The notes under the pieces were generated by a model. It did no database searches, had not been told where the DNA came from, and was given only the letters and a program-made list of their open reading frames with translations. Of a stretch of DNA of 13,020 nucleotides, positions 1 through 8,518 are shown in pieces. The stretch lies in assembly GCA_030667035.1 (NCBI GenBank), contig DAOUWQ010000008.1:1-13020 (forward strand), written 5' to 3'. How positions within the stretch are numbered: position 1 is the stretch's first letter; each line of letters begins with the position of its first letter. A program made the translations under genes and the position numbers. This stretch comes from Candidatus Heimdallarchaeota archaeon. Lineage in GTDB: Archaea > Asgardarchaeota > Heimdallarchaeia > JABLTI01.

Positions 1-1920
1 AATGAACCTTGGCAAGATAAGGCTCTCCAAACTGTATCAGAAAATATGAACATTTTGCAAAGAACAGTAAAGATATTTTCTGAAATTTGTGATGAAATTA
101 TCATTGTTGTAAATAATTCAATACAGTCTTCGCTATATTTGTCTACAATAATCAAGTTGGATGATGATATAAAATCAAAGGTGAAAATTGTCAAAGATAA
201 CCCATCTTATCTTTGTACCGGTCCTACATTGGGTCTACTGACAGGCATTCAGGAAGCAAAGAATAATTTTGTATTAATGTCTCCTGTTGATATGCCTTTG
301 TTATCAGCAGTCATTCTTCAAGAGTTAATTATCAACTTATTGGATTCCTCAATGATAGTACCCTATTGGCCTTCAACTGGTAAAATTGAACCATTAATTG
401 CTGCATTTAATGTACAAAATACTTTGGAAAATGGACTTTTACTTTCAATTATCAAACGTAGTCGAGCTGATGACATTCATCGTCTTGTTCCTAAAATAAA
501 ATTTTTACCAATATCCTCTAAATATAAAAAAATATCAGAAGAAATATTTACAAATTTGAACGAACCAGAATTATTAGCTAATCTTAGAGCGATAGATCTT
601 GCGTTCTCAGATGTTGATTTCTTTTTACCAAATAAATCATTTTCTGTTAAGAACAAATTACCGAAAAAAGAACTAAACGAATTGTTTGCTTTTCTGAAAG
701 AAAAAATGTTTATGCAATTTTCCCAGAAAGATTTGGATAAAATAACTAATATAACGAATTTACTGCTTAAGAAAGAGAATTACTTTATTGTAGGTTTAGT
801 ATATTATAATTTAATTGATTTATTACCTGAGGATGACAAGAACAAGAAAGAAATCCAATCTCTCTGTATTCAAGCATTTACAAAGGAAGCCGAGAAATGG
901 AATAGAAACAAAGTAGGGTTCCTTGAATTACACTCATATACTGATGCTTTGAGTGTTCAGGACTCATCACTTAAACACCAATCCAAAGAGGAATTGCACT
1001 CCAAAATTTCATCATTAAAGGAAAAGATGAATTTGAAGAAAAAAAACCATAAAAAATACGATATGGATGAGCTAATTAACAAACGTTCACCAAACTTACT
1101 TGAAAAAATAAAACTAATCATTCAAAAATCCGAAAGTGATTTCAATAAAGAAAATTCTTCGTTTGAAACTAATTTCTTATGGGATCATTCATATCGCGTC
1201 GGGAAAATCGCTTATACTCTTGCTTTAAGAGAAGGAGTAAATCCACTGATCCCTACAATTGCTGCTTTATTCCATGATGCCGGAAAATTCGTTCTAGGTA
1301 AATATCACGTTGATAACGTTTCTGAGGAGACACATTCGGCAAGCATCGCTGAGCGTATTTTGAAAGAAGAAGATTTCTCCTCTAAAGAAATTCAACTGAT
1401 TCTAACAGCAATTTCTGCACTATATAGTGATCAAATGGAATGTGATCTTCATTGTCAAATTGTACATGATGCTGATCGCTTGGAAAAATCAGGTCTATTA
1501 GGAATAGCAAATTTCTTCACGAAAGCAACTCTACGAGGTAAAAATCTTTCAGATGCTCTTAGTAGTAGTTTAAGTAGGGAATTAACTTACGCAAATGCTT
1601 CTCCAAAAACCATGCTAACAAAATCCGGTCGCTTATTTGCTATTGAAAAAAGTAAAAAAACGATTAATTATTTTGATGGTTTACTTGAAGAGTTAGATTT
1701 ATTTGGAATTGGGAAATTTTTTTCGAAGAAAACACTGCTTGAAAACGGTGTAGAAATTATCTTAGTTGTCCCAGAGAATTGCTCATATTGTAAGGGTGAA
1801 TATATGATTTCTATCAGTACAGAAAAAGGCATTAAATGTGAGAAACTTACCGCTCATTTCTCATGTAATAGATGCTCAGAACAATATGATGTAGCGTTTT
1901 GTTTACCAATAATAAATTGA
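1..1920 (+). CDS. MobA-like nucleotidyltransferase / HD phosphohydrolase / zinc-ribbon fusion (5' partial)
   Basis: The frame is open from base 1, so the true start and the glycine-rich nucleotide-binding loop of the MobA fold lie outside the window. Numbering here is from the first in-window Met (base 46). Residues 1-183 match MobA-type NTP transferases: a GPTLGLLTG segment (59-67), the hallmark SPVDMPLL metal/nucleotide motif (D82), EPLIAAFN (115-122) and a terminal NLNEPELL. Residues about 190-370 form a charged, helical linker with no family I recognise. Residues 379-545 are an HD domain with H381, H410-D411, H430 and D477 (in DADRLEKSG), the expected metal ligands of a phosphohydrolase. 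The C-terminus has two CxxC pairs (C579/C582, C607/C610), a zinc ribbon. MobA-family enzymes attach GMP or CMP to molybdopterin, or act in related cofactor nucleotidylation. HD domains hydrolyse phosphoesters. The substrate is not evident, and no molybdenum genes are visible. It converges on the small gene at 2249-1944. Confidence 0.85.
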   Translation, partial: NEPWQDKALQTVSENMNILQRTVKIFSEICDEIIIVVNNSIQSSLYLSTIIKLDDDIKSKVKIVKDNPSYLCTGPTLGLLTGIQEAKNNFVLMSPVDMPLLSAVILQELIINLLDSSMIVPYWPSTGKIEPLIAAFNVQNTLENGLLLSIIKRSRADDIHRLVPKIKFLPISSKYKKISEEIFTNLNEPELLANLRAIDLAFSDVDFFLPNKSFSVKNKLPKKELNELFAFLKEKMFMQFSQKDLDKITNITNLLLKKENYFIVGLVYYNLIDLLPEDDKNKKEIQSLCIQAFTKEAEKWNRNKVGFLELHSYTDALSVQDSSLKHQSKEELHSKISSLKEKMNLKKKNHKKYDMDELINKRSPNLLEKIKLIIQKSESDFNKENSSFETNFLWDHSYRVGKIAYTLALREGVNPLIPTIAALFHDAGKFVLGKYHVDNVSEETHSASIAERILKEEDFSSKEIQLILTAISALYSDQMECDLHCQIVHDADRLEKSGLLGIANFFTKATLRGKNLSDALSSSLSRELTYANASPKTMLTKSGRLFAIEKSKKTINYFDGLLEELDLFGIGKFFSKKTLLENGVEIILVVPENCSYCKGEYMISISTEKGIKCEKLTAHFSCNRCSEQYDVAFCLPIIN

Positions 1921-1945
1921 ATCCAAATGTTCGCAAGTGGATTTT
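1921..1945 (+). terminator. Possible hairpin terminator between convergent genes
   Basis: The 23-bp gap between two convergent stop codons contains ATCCA (1921-1925) and TGGAT (1938-1942). They can pair around an inner TG/CA pair and a TTCG loop, followed by four T on the plus strand. The stem is short and has a 2x2 internal mismatch, so this is a weak call. Position is the best support. Confidence 0.25.
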
Positions 1946-2249
1946 ATTCTCCAAAGAATTGATCTATTGTTTGATCATTAGGATCTTTCATTATCTTAGA
2001 ACTTTTCTTTTTCTGATAAAATGTAGGATCAAGTAACCTTCTTCTTTTAGTAGAAATATTGATTTTATGTTTATTTATTTGCAAAATTGCACAAGCGTTT
2101 TTTTCATTGCATCCTATGGCACCATAATATGTTTTTGTAGCAATATCTAATCTAAGGCACCTTTCAGGATCCATACAGCTGCAAACTTCAATGTAATTAG
2201 ATTCTTGGGAATTAGCATATCGTCTTATTGAAGTATCTAAATTAGCCAT
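1944..2249 (-). CDS. Small cysteine-rich protein with C-terminal PCNA-interacting (PIP) box
   Basis: A 101-residue protein from ATG 2249. A TTG at 2255 would add two residues, and I prefer the ATG. The last nine residues are QTIDQFFGE. Q93-T-I95-D-Q-F98-F99 fits the PIP-box consensus Qxx[ILM]xx[FY][FY], placed at the extreme C-terminus as in FEN1, RFC-L and many archaeal clamp clients. Cysteines C23, C25, C31, C47 and C53 could form a zinc site, and a basic stretch (KRRR at 68-71, KKK at 80-82) could touch DNA. I recognise no family for the body of the protein. It lies 92 bp behind uvrA on the same strand, so co-expression is plausible, although a TATA-like palindrome at 2284-2295 could give it its own promoter. 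I infer a PCNA-binding adaptor or repair/replication factor. The motif is visible; the role is not proven. Confidence 0.7.
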   Translation of the reverse strand: MANLDTSIRRYANSQESNYIEVCSCMDPERCLRLDIATKTYYGAIGCNEKNACAILQINKHKINISTKRRRLLDPTFYQKKKSSKIMKDPNDQTIDQFFGE

Positions 2250-2283
2250 AATCAAATGCGCTCAATTATATTCAATCATTAAT

Positions 2284-2295
2284 TCTTTTAAAAGA
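2284..2295 (-). promoter_or_regulatory. Palindromic TATA-like element upstream of the PIP-box gene
   Basis: A perfect 12-bp palindrome, TCTTTTAAAAGA, is centred about 41 bp upstream of ATG 2249. TTTTAAAA is a reasonable archaeal TATA box and would place a transcription start near 2264 with a short leader. A regulator-binding palindrome is also possible. The gap between uvrA and this gene has no T-tract on the minus strand, so read-through from uvrA remains possible. Confidence 0.35.
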
Positions 2296-2341
2296 TTTGT
2301 AATATTATCTTAAACTAGCTGGTTTGATTATTAAATGTCTC

Positions 2342-5300
2342 TTATTTTGCTAAGATTTTATTCAGAAATTGCCCTGTATGCGAATCTGAATTATTTGCTA
2401 TTGATTCGGGAGTACCTTGCGCAACAATACTTCCTCCCTTGTCTCCTCCTTCTGGTCCAAGGTCTATAACCCAATCTGCGCTCTTTATCACTTCAAGATT
2501 ATGTTCAATTACAATTACTGAATTTCCTGTGTTTACTAATTTGTTTAAAATATCGAGCAGTTTGTGAACGTCATAGGCTGCTAATCCAACTGTGGGTTCA
2601 TCAAGTAAGTAGAGTGTTTTTCCTGTCTGTGGCTTACATAATTCAGAAGCTAATTTCACTCTTTGCGCTTCTCCACCTGATAGGGTTGTAGCTGATTGTC
2701 CTAATTGTATATATCCTAATCCAACGTCTTGCATCACTTGGAGAATTTTAACTATCTTAGGTTGATTAACAAAAAATACAATTGCTTCATCTATAGTCAT
2801 ATGTAATACATCTGCAATTGTTTTATCTTTGAATTTTACCTTTAACGTTTCCCTGTTGTACCTTTTGCCTTTGCACTCTTCACAAATTATCTCAACATCA
2901 CTTAGGAACAACATCTCAACACGTCTAACACCTCTTCCTCTACAGACAGAACATCGACCTTTCGAACTATTATATGAAAATCTGGAAAGAGTATATCCCC
3001 TCATTTTTGCTTCGGGCATTCTAGCAAAGAGTTGCCTAATGGGTTCAAATACTCCGGTATATGTTGCTGGATTTGATCTTGGAGTTCGTCCGATTGGATC
3101 TTGATTGATAAGAACTACTTTGTCAAGATGTTCTAATCCATCAAAAGAAGAATAATTACTTGCTATTTTCTTTGATCTATGATAAGCTCTACTTAAGATT
3201 TTATGAAGTGTTTCTATCACTAAGGAACTTTTACCAGAACCACTAACCCCCGTTACAGCGGTAAAAACACCTAATGGAAATTTAACGGTGATATTCTTTA
3301 GGTTATTTTGTTGTGCCCCTGTAAGAGTTAAATACTTTTTACTTTTTCTTCTTTTTTCTGGAATTGGTATGCATCCTTTTCCGCTAATGTACTTTCCTGT
3401 CAGAGATTTTTTATTGGCAATAATTTGTTCGAGTTTGCCTTCCGCTACTATTTCGCCTCCCAATCGTCCCGCACCCGGACCTAAATCAATGATATGATCT
3501 GCACTCCTTATTGTGTCTTCATCATGTTCTATTATAACAACAGTGTTACCAAGTTCTTTCAATTCTTGCAAGGTGTTAATTAATCTTGCATTATCTCGAG
3601 GGTGTAATCCTATGCTAGGTTCATCTAAAACATATAATACACCCACAAGCTTATTTCCAATCTGAGTTGCTAAACGAATTCTCTGAGCCTCTCCTCCAGA
3701 GAGTGTTCTTGCTTCTCTATTCAAGGTTAAGTAATCTAATCCAACATCTTGTAGAAACTTTAGTCGATTTAATATTTCCTCTATTAAGCCCTGGGCTATT
3801 ATTTGATCTGCTCCACCAAAAGATAGATTTTCAAAGAAAGAATAAGTTTCACCTAGTGATAATTCTGATATTTGTTTAATATTGATTCCAGCGACTCTAA
3901 CTGCTAGAGTGGTTGGTTTCAATCTCGCTCCATTGCATTCAGAACAAATTTGAATGGTAGTAAATTTATCCATCCAATTTATCCACCACATAGAAGTTGT
4001 ACTAGATAACCATCGCTCATAAATTGGAATTAAACCGCTAAATTCACTTTCACGTTCAAATGTATAGGAATAACTCTTTCTGCTAACATCTCTAACCATT
4101 TTGATTTTTCGGTTTGCACCATAGAGTAAGGTGTTATACTGTTCCTTTGTAAAATCTTTTACTGGTGTATCAATCGTAAAACCGTATTCATTTCCTACGC
4201 TTGTAACGAGTGATAATATCCAACTATTTTCATCTTTATTTTCTGTTATAGGACCGAATGCGCCTTCTCTTATCGATTTGTTAGAATCCTTGACAAATAA
4301 TTTCGGATCGATGGACTTGATAGAACCTAATCCTGCACATTTTTCACAAGCTCCTACATGAGAATTAAATGAGAAAATTTTAGGTGAGAGTTTTGTTGGT
4401 AATTTTATCCCACAATCAAAACATTCTCTCTTTGTACTGAATGTTAATACTGTTCCATTTACTCCTATCTTAACAACCCCGTCACTTTTAACTAAAGCAG
4501 TTTCAATCGAATCAAATAATTGTCCTTTATCATCGGAACTCACATTTAATCTATCAACGACAAGATCAATTGTATACTCTGTATCTTTATTGATAACAAT
4601 CTGTTTCTTTTCTTTATTTTTAAGCGTAAATTTCACATCTTCAAGTAACGTTTCTTTTCCATTGACCATTATTCTAGTGAATCCCTCTTGAATAAGTTCT
4701 TTGACTAATGGTTTGTAATTTCCTTTTGAGTTCTTAACTAGTGGAGCGATAATTTTGATTTTTGTTCCTTCTCCCAACTCAAGTGTTTTGTGAACCATTT
4801 CTTGCAAAGGTGTTGGTGAAATATCTTTTCCACATTGTGGACAATATGTTATACCAACAGTAGCAAAAAGTAAACGAAGATAATCGTTAATTTCCGTCAT
4901 TGTTCCGACAGTAGAACGGGGGTTTCTTCCAGCAGATTTTTGATCAATTGATATCGCAGGAGATAATCCTGTTATTTTTCCAACATCTGCACTATCCATT
5001 CTTCCTAAAAATTGCCTTGCATAAGTGGACAACGATTCAACAAATCTTCTTTGTCCCTCAGCGAAAATTGTATCAAGTGCTAGTGAGGACTTTCCTGAAC
5101 CACTTACTCCTGTAATTACTGTTATAGCATTCTTTGGTATGTGAACATCGATGTTTTTCAGATTATTTTTTGTTGCACCGAAAACTGACAGATATGTTTT
5201 TTCTTTAGGTTGACGACTCCTTCTAGCTTTAGTGCTATCTATCAAGTCATTTCCTTCGGCAGTAGGTTTGATTAGCAAGCTGGCATCTAGTGCATTCTTA

Positions 5301-8281
5301 AGAGCTTGACCAGTATATGATTCCTTATTTTTAGCTAAAGTCTCAGGAGTTCCTTGCGCAATAATTTCTCCACCAAATTCCCCTCCTTCAGGTCCTAAAT
5401 CAATCACCCAATCCGAGCTTTTGATTATGTCAAGATTATGTTCCACGACTACTATTGTATTTCCTGTATCTACTAATCGATTTAATACAGTTAGTAAATT
5501 ACTAATATCATAGGAATGTAGTCCAACAGTAGGTTCCTCTAATAGATACATCGTTCTTCCTGTTGCTTTTTTACTTAATTCTCTTGAAATCTTGATTCTT
5601 TGAGCTTCACCTCCACTTAAAGTGGTTGATGATTGCCCAAGCTTAATGTACCCTAATCCTACATCTTGAAGTGTTTGAAGAATCTTGACTTTTTTTGGGT
5701 GATCTTTGAAAAAGAGAAGAGATTGATTAACAGTCATATCAAGTATTTCGAAGATATTATTTTCTCGATATCTTATCTCAAGTGTTTCTCCACTAAATCT
5801 CTTACCTCGACAAACCTCGCATTCAACTTCAACATTAGGTAAAAATTGCATTTCTACTCTATTATATCCTAATCCTCTACAGGCTTCACATCTTCCTTGC
5901 TTTGTATTAAAGGAAAACCGTCCTTTTTTGAATCCTCGTGCTTTGGCCATGGGTAAAGCTGCGAAGAAATCTCTGATATGATCAAGAAGTTTTGTATATG
6001 TTGCTGGAATCGAGCGAGGAGTATAACCTATGGGTGATTGAGTAATCGAAATAACTTTGTCCAGATGTTCCATTCCAGTTATTTTCTTATGTTTTCCTGG
6101 TTTAGTCTTTGCTCTATTCAATTCTCGAGCTAATGATGTCCAAATTACATTGGAAACTAAAGAGCTCTTCCCTGAACCACTCACTCCAGTGATACAAATG
6201 AAAATCCCTAATGGTAAATCAACATTAATATCTTTGAGGTTATTTTCTGCCGCTCCAAATATACGTAATACTGCACCATTTCCTTTTCTTCTCTTCTTTG
6301 GAACCTTGATTTTCTTTTTCCCAATCAAATATTGACCTGTTATTGATTTCTTTACTTTTCCTACTATCTCAGCTGAACCCTCGGCAATAACTTCTCCGCC
6401 AAACTCCCCTGCTTTTGGGCCGATGTCAATTAACCAATCTGCAGCAAGCATTGTATCAATATCATGTTCTGATACTAAGACGGTGTTACCTTTATCACGC
6501 AATGTTTGTAAAGTGTTAATGAGCTTCAAATTATCTCTATTATGCAATCCGATACTCGGTTCATCCAGAATATACAGAACATCCTCTAAACCAGAACCAA
6601 TCTGTGTTCCTAGTCTAATTCTTTGACTTTCTCCACCTGACAGAGAATTTGCTCTTCGATTGAGTGTTAGATATGGTAGTCCAACATTATCAAGAAATGT
6701 TAATCGCATCTTAATTTCTTTTAATAGTCCTTCTGCAATCTGCTTTTCAATATTAGATAATTTAACTGAATCAAAAAAATTGATACATTGAGAAATCGCC
6801 ATACTTGAGAGTTCATTAATACTTTTGCCTTTGAAAATGACTGCTCTGCTTTCATTTCGAAGACCTGAACCTTTGCAATCAGGACAATTAGCTGGTCGAG
6901 TAAAGTCTTGGATCATATCACGTATGTATTGTGATGAAGTTTTCTCAAAACGTTTTTTCATCTGGGGAAGTAACCCATAATATTTAATTTGGGCTGTTCC
7001 ACTGCCCTTTCCCTTAGTTTCATTTCCCCATTGGAATTTATACTCCACAAGAAGTGGTTTCTTGGGACCATAGAAGAAATCATTCCATTGCTGTTCTGGT
7101 ATATCTTTCAATGGAGTATTGATTGTAAAACCCAGCTTCTCTACAACAGCTTTGATTCTATTAAGACTAAAATTAGAGACTCTAAATCTCTGTGTATCGG
7201 GATTGAAATCTGCTAATGCACCTTCAATTAAAGATAAATTGTTATCTACAATTAGCAATTTTGGGTCGAATTCAATTGTGGTTCCTAATCCTTTACAAGT
7301 TGAGCAAGCTCCATGAATTGTATTGAATGAAAAATTCCTGGGTTCCAGTTTTGGAAAACTTAGATTGCATTTAGGGCAAGCAAGGTGCACTGAAAATAAT
7401 ATTTCATGTTTTGCTTCGTTTTTCAATTCAGAGCTCTGTTCCTTCTTTTTGCTTTCAGCTAGCTTTCTCATAGCATTTGTTGCATCAGAAGTTGTTATAG
7501 TAACCAATCCATCAGCCATATTGGTAGCATGTTCTATTGATTCCGCTAATCTATCTTCGTCCTCTTTACTAACGGTTAATCTATCGATGACTGCCTCTAT
7601 TGTATGTCTATAATATCTCGAGAGGGTCATTTCTTCAGAGGTTAATTCGTCTAGTCTTTTAGTTTCATAATCGATTCTTGCTCGAGAGTAACCTGCTTCT
7701 AGTAGCCCCTTTAGTTCTTTCCGATATTCTCCTTTTCGATCTCGAATAATCGGTGCGAGAATCATTATTTCTTTATCAGCATAAGTGCTCATTATTTGAT
7801 CTACAATGTTTGTAATTGTTTGAGCTTTAATTTCAATCCCACAATTTGGGCAGTGTGGAATACCTACTCGAGCATATAGTACTCTAAGGAAATCATAAAT
7901 CTCTGTTACAGTACCTACTGTACTTCTCGGATTATAGCTTGTTGTTTTTTGACTAATAGATACTGTAGGAGAAAGACCTTCAATAGATTCAACATCAGGT
8001 TTTGTCATTTGCGACATAAATTGTCTAGCATAAGCTGAAAGGGATTCAATATACCTTCTTTGTCCCTCTGCAAAAATAGTATCAAAAGCTAATGATGATT
8101 TTCCTGACCCGGAAACTCCCGTAAGTACAACAAATTTATCTCTTGGAATTTCTATATCAATATTTTTGAGATTATGTTGTTTAGCACCTTTGATTATTAT
8201 ATGATCTCGAATCTCCTCAGTAGTCAAAGCTATGTTATCCTCGACAAAGTTAGTAATTTTTTTTAAAGAGAGGTTACCCAT
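2342..8281 (-). CDS. uvrA: Tandem double UvrA (excinuclease ABC subunit A), four ABC ATPase domains
   Basis: UvrA is the damage-recognition ATPase of nucleotide excision repair. It normally has about 940 residues and works as a dimer that loads UvrB. This 1979-residue protein holds two full copies in one frame: copy 1 about 27-995 and copy 2 about 1030-1979, joined by a charged linker (about 1000-1028, bases 5284-5200). Walker A GVSGSGKS occurs four times (55, 699, 1058, 1678), and LSGGE signatures lie at 547, 888, 1527 and 1867. Walker B DEPS/EEPT/DEPS/DEPT lie near 573, 915, 1553 and 1894. Zinc pairs include C302/C305/C326/C329 and C798/C801/C821/C824 in copy 1, and C1287/C1290/C1312/C1315 and C1777/C1780/C1800/C1803 in copy 2. 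The copies are clearly diverged. Oddities are E915 in place of the Walker B Asp and a GLAAYD D-loop in copy 2. A 25-residue extension precedes the first conserved strand. No uvrB or uvrC is in the window. Confidence 0.96.
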   Translation of the reverse strand: MGNLSLKKITNFVEDNIALTTEEIRDHIIIKGAKQHNLKNIDIEIPRDKFVVLTGVSGSGKSSLAFDTIFAEGQRRYIESLSAYARQFMSQMTKPDVESIEGLSPTVSISQKTTSYNPRSTVGTVTEIYDFLRVLYARVGIPHCPNCGIEIKAQTITNIVDQIMSTYADKEIMILAPIIRDRKGEYRKELKGLLEAGYSRARIDYETKRLDELTSEEMTLSRYYRHTIEAVIDRLTVSKEDEDRLAESIEHATNMADGLVTITTSDATNAMRKLAESKKKEQSSELKNEAKHEILFSVHLACPKCNLSFPKLEPRNFSFNTIHGACSTCKGLGTTIEFDPKLLIVDNNLSLIEGALADFNPDTQRFRVSNFSLNRIKAVVEKLGFTINTPLKDIPEQQWNDFFYGPKKPLLVEYKFQWGNETKGKGSGTAQIKYYGLLPQMKKRFEKTSSQYIRDMIQDFTRPANCPDCKGSGLRNESRAVIFKGKSINELSSMAISQCINFFDSVKLSNIEKQIAEGLLKEIKMRLTFLDNVGLPYLTLNRRANSLSGGESQRIRLGTQIGSGLEDVLYILDEPSIGLHNRDNLKLINTLQTLRDKGNTVLVSEHDIDTMLAADWLIDIGPKAGEFGGEVIAEGSAEIVGKVKKSITGQYLIGKKKIKVPKKRRKGNGAVLRIFGAAENNLKDINVDLPLGIFICITGVSGSGKSSLVSNVIWTSLARELNRAKTKPGKHKKITGMEHLDKVISITQSPIGYTPRSIPATYTKLLDHIRDFFAALPMAKARGFKKGRFSFNTKQGRCEACRGLGYNRVEMQFLPNVEVECEVCRGKRFSGETLEIRYRENNIFEILDMTVNQSLLFFKDHPKKVKILQTLQDVGLGYIKLGQSSTTLSGGEAQRIKISRELSKKATGRTMYLLEEPTVGLHSYDISNLLTVLNRLVDTGNTIVVVEHNLDIIKSSDWVIDLGPEGGEFGGEIIAQGTPETLAKNKESYTGQALKNALDASLLIKPTAEGNDLIDSTKARRSRQPKEKTYLSVFGATKNNLKNIDVHIPKNAITVITGVSGSGKSSLALDTIFAEGQRRFVESLSTYARQFLGRMDSADVGKITGLSPAISIDQKSAGRNPRSTVGTMTEINDYLRLLFATVGITYCPQCGKDISPTPLQEMVHKTLELGEGTKIKIIAPLVKNSKGNYKPLVKELIQEGFTRIMVNGKETLLEDVKFTLKNKEKKQIVINKDTEYTIDLVVDRLNVSSDDKGQLFDSIETALVKSDGVVKIGVNGTVLTFSTKRECFDCGIKLPTKLSPKIFSFNSHVGACEKCAGLGSIKSIDPKLFVKDSNKSIREGAFGPITENKDENSWILSLVTSVGNEYGFTIDTPVKDFTKEQYNTLLYGANRKIKMVRDVSRKSYSYTFERESEFSGLIPIYERWLSSTTSMWWINWMDKFTTIQICSECNGARLKPTTLAVRVAGINIKQISELSLGETYSFFENLSFGGADQIIAQGLIEEILNRLKFLQDVGLDYLTLNREARTLSGGEAQRIRLATQIGNKLVGVLYVLDEPSIGLHPRDNARLINTLQELKELGNTVVIIEHDEDTIRSADHIIDLGPGAGRLGGEIVAEGKLEQIIANKKSLTGKYISGKGCIPIPEKRRKSKKYLTLTGAQQNNLKNITVKFPLGVFTAVTGVSGSGKSSLVIETLHKILSRAYHRSKKIASNYSSFDGLEHLDKVVLINQDPIGRTPRSNPATYTGVFEPIRQLFARMPEAKMRGYTLSRFSYNSSKGRCSVCRGRGVRRVEMLFLSDVEIICEECKGKRYNRETLKVKFKDKTIADVLHMTIDEAIVFFVNQPKIVKILQVMQDVGLGYIQLGQSATTLSGGEAQRVKLASELCKPQTGKTLYLLDEPTVGLAAYDVHKLLDILNKLVNTGNSVIVIEHNLEVIKSADWVIDLGPEGGDKGGSIVAQGTPESIANNSDSHTGQFLNKILAK

Positions 8282-8290
8282 CTCGGCTTT

Positions 8291-8328
8291 TCATGACCTT
8301 CTATGTTACAAGTCGGTTTTTGTCATGA
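8291..8328. repeat. Inverted repeat in the uvrA leader
   Basis: TCATGAC (8291-8297) and GTCATGA (8322-8328) form a 7-bp inverted repeat with a 24-nt spacer, immediately upstream of the uvrA start at 8281. It could be an RNA hairpin in the uvrA leader or a protein site. Chance is not excluded at this length. Confidence 0.3.
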
Positions 8329-8353
8329 GTAGGTAACTGTGGATATCAATCCT

Positions 8354-8375
8354 AATTAAAGTCTTGTCTTTAATT
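8354..8375. promoter_or_regulatory. 8-6-8 perfect inverted repeat in the divergent uvrA / methyltransferase region
   Basis: AATTAAAG, a 6-nt spacer (TCTTGT), then CTTTAATT: a perfect dyad of operator size. It lies about 75 bp upstream of uvrA and 145 bp upstream of the methyltransferase, and a TATAAG (8381-8386) directly follows it on the plus strand. On the minus strand its half-site contains TTTAATTA, which could serve as the uvrA TATA element. Either an operator shared by both genes or a symmetrical AT-rich promoter core would explain it. Confidence 0.4.
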
Positions 8376-8518
8376 TCTGCTATAAGATTCATATACAGAA
8401 ACAGTTTCTAGATATACGATTAATAGATGATTCTAGAGAGGTTGGCGAAAGTATTATCTGTGCTAGCAAAGTAAGCAGAAGAAATAAGAAAGAAGAATAG
8501 TAATTTGGTTTGAGAATA

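Noticed and set aside
2829..7613. Plus-strand open frames inside uvrA
   Set aside because: All are short shadows of the continuous minus-strand gene, with no domain signal or upstream ribosome binding site.
2342..8281. Double UvrA as an assembly duplication
   Set aside because: The two halves differ throughout in protein and DNA sequence, including key motif residues, so they are old paralogous copies.
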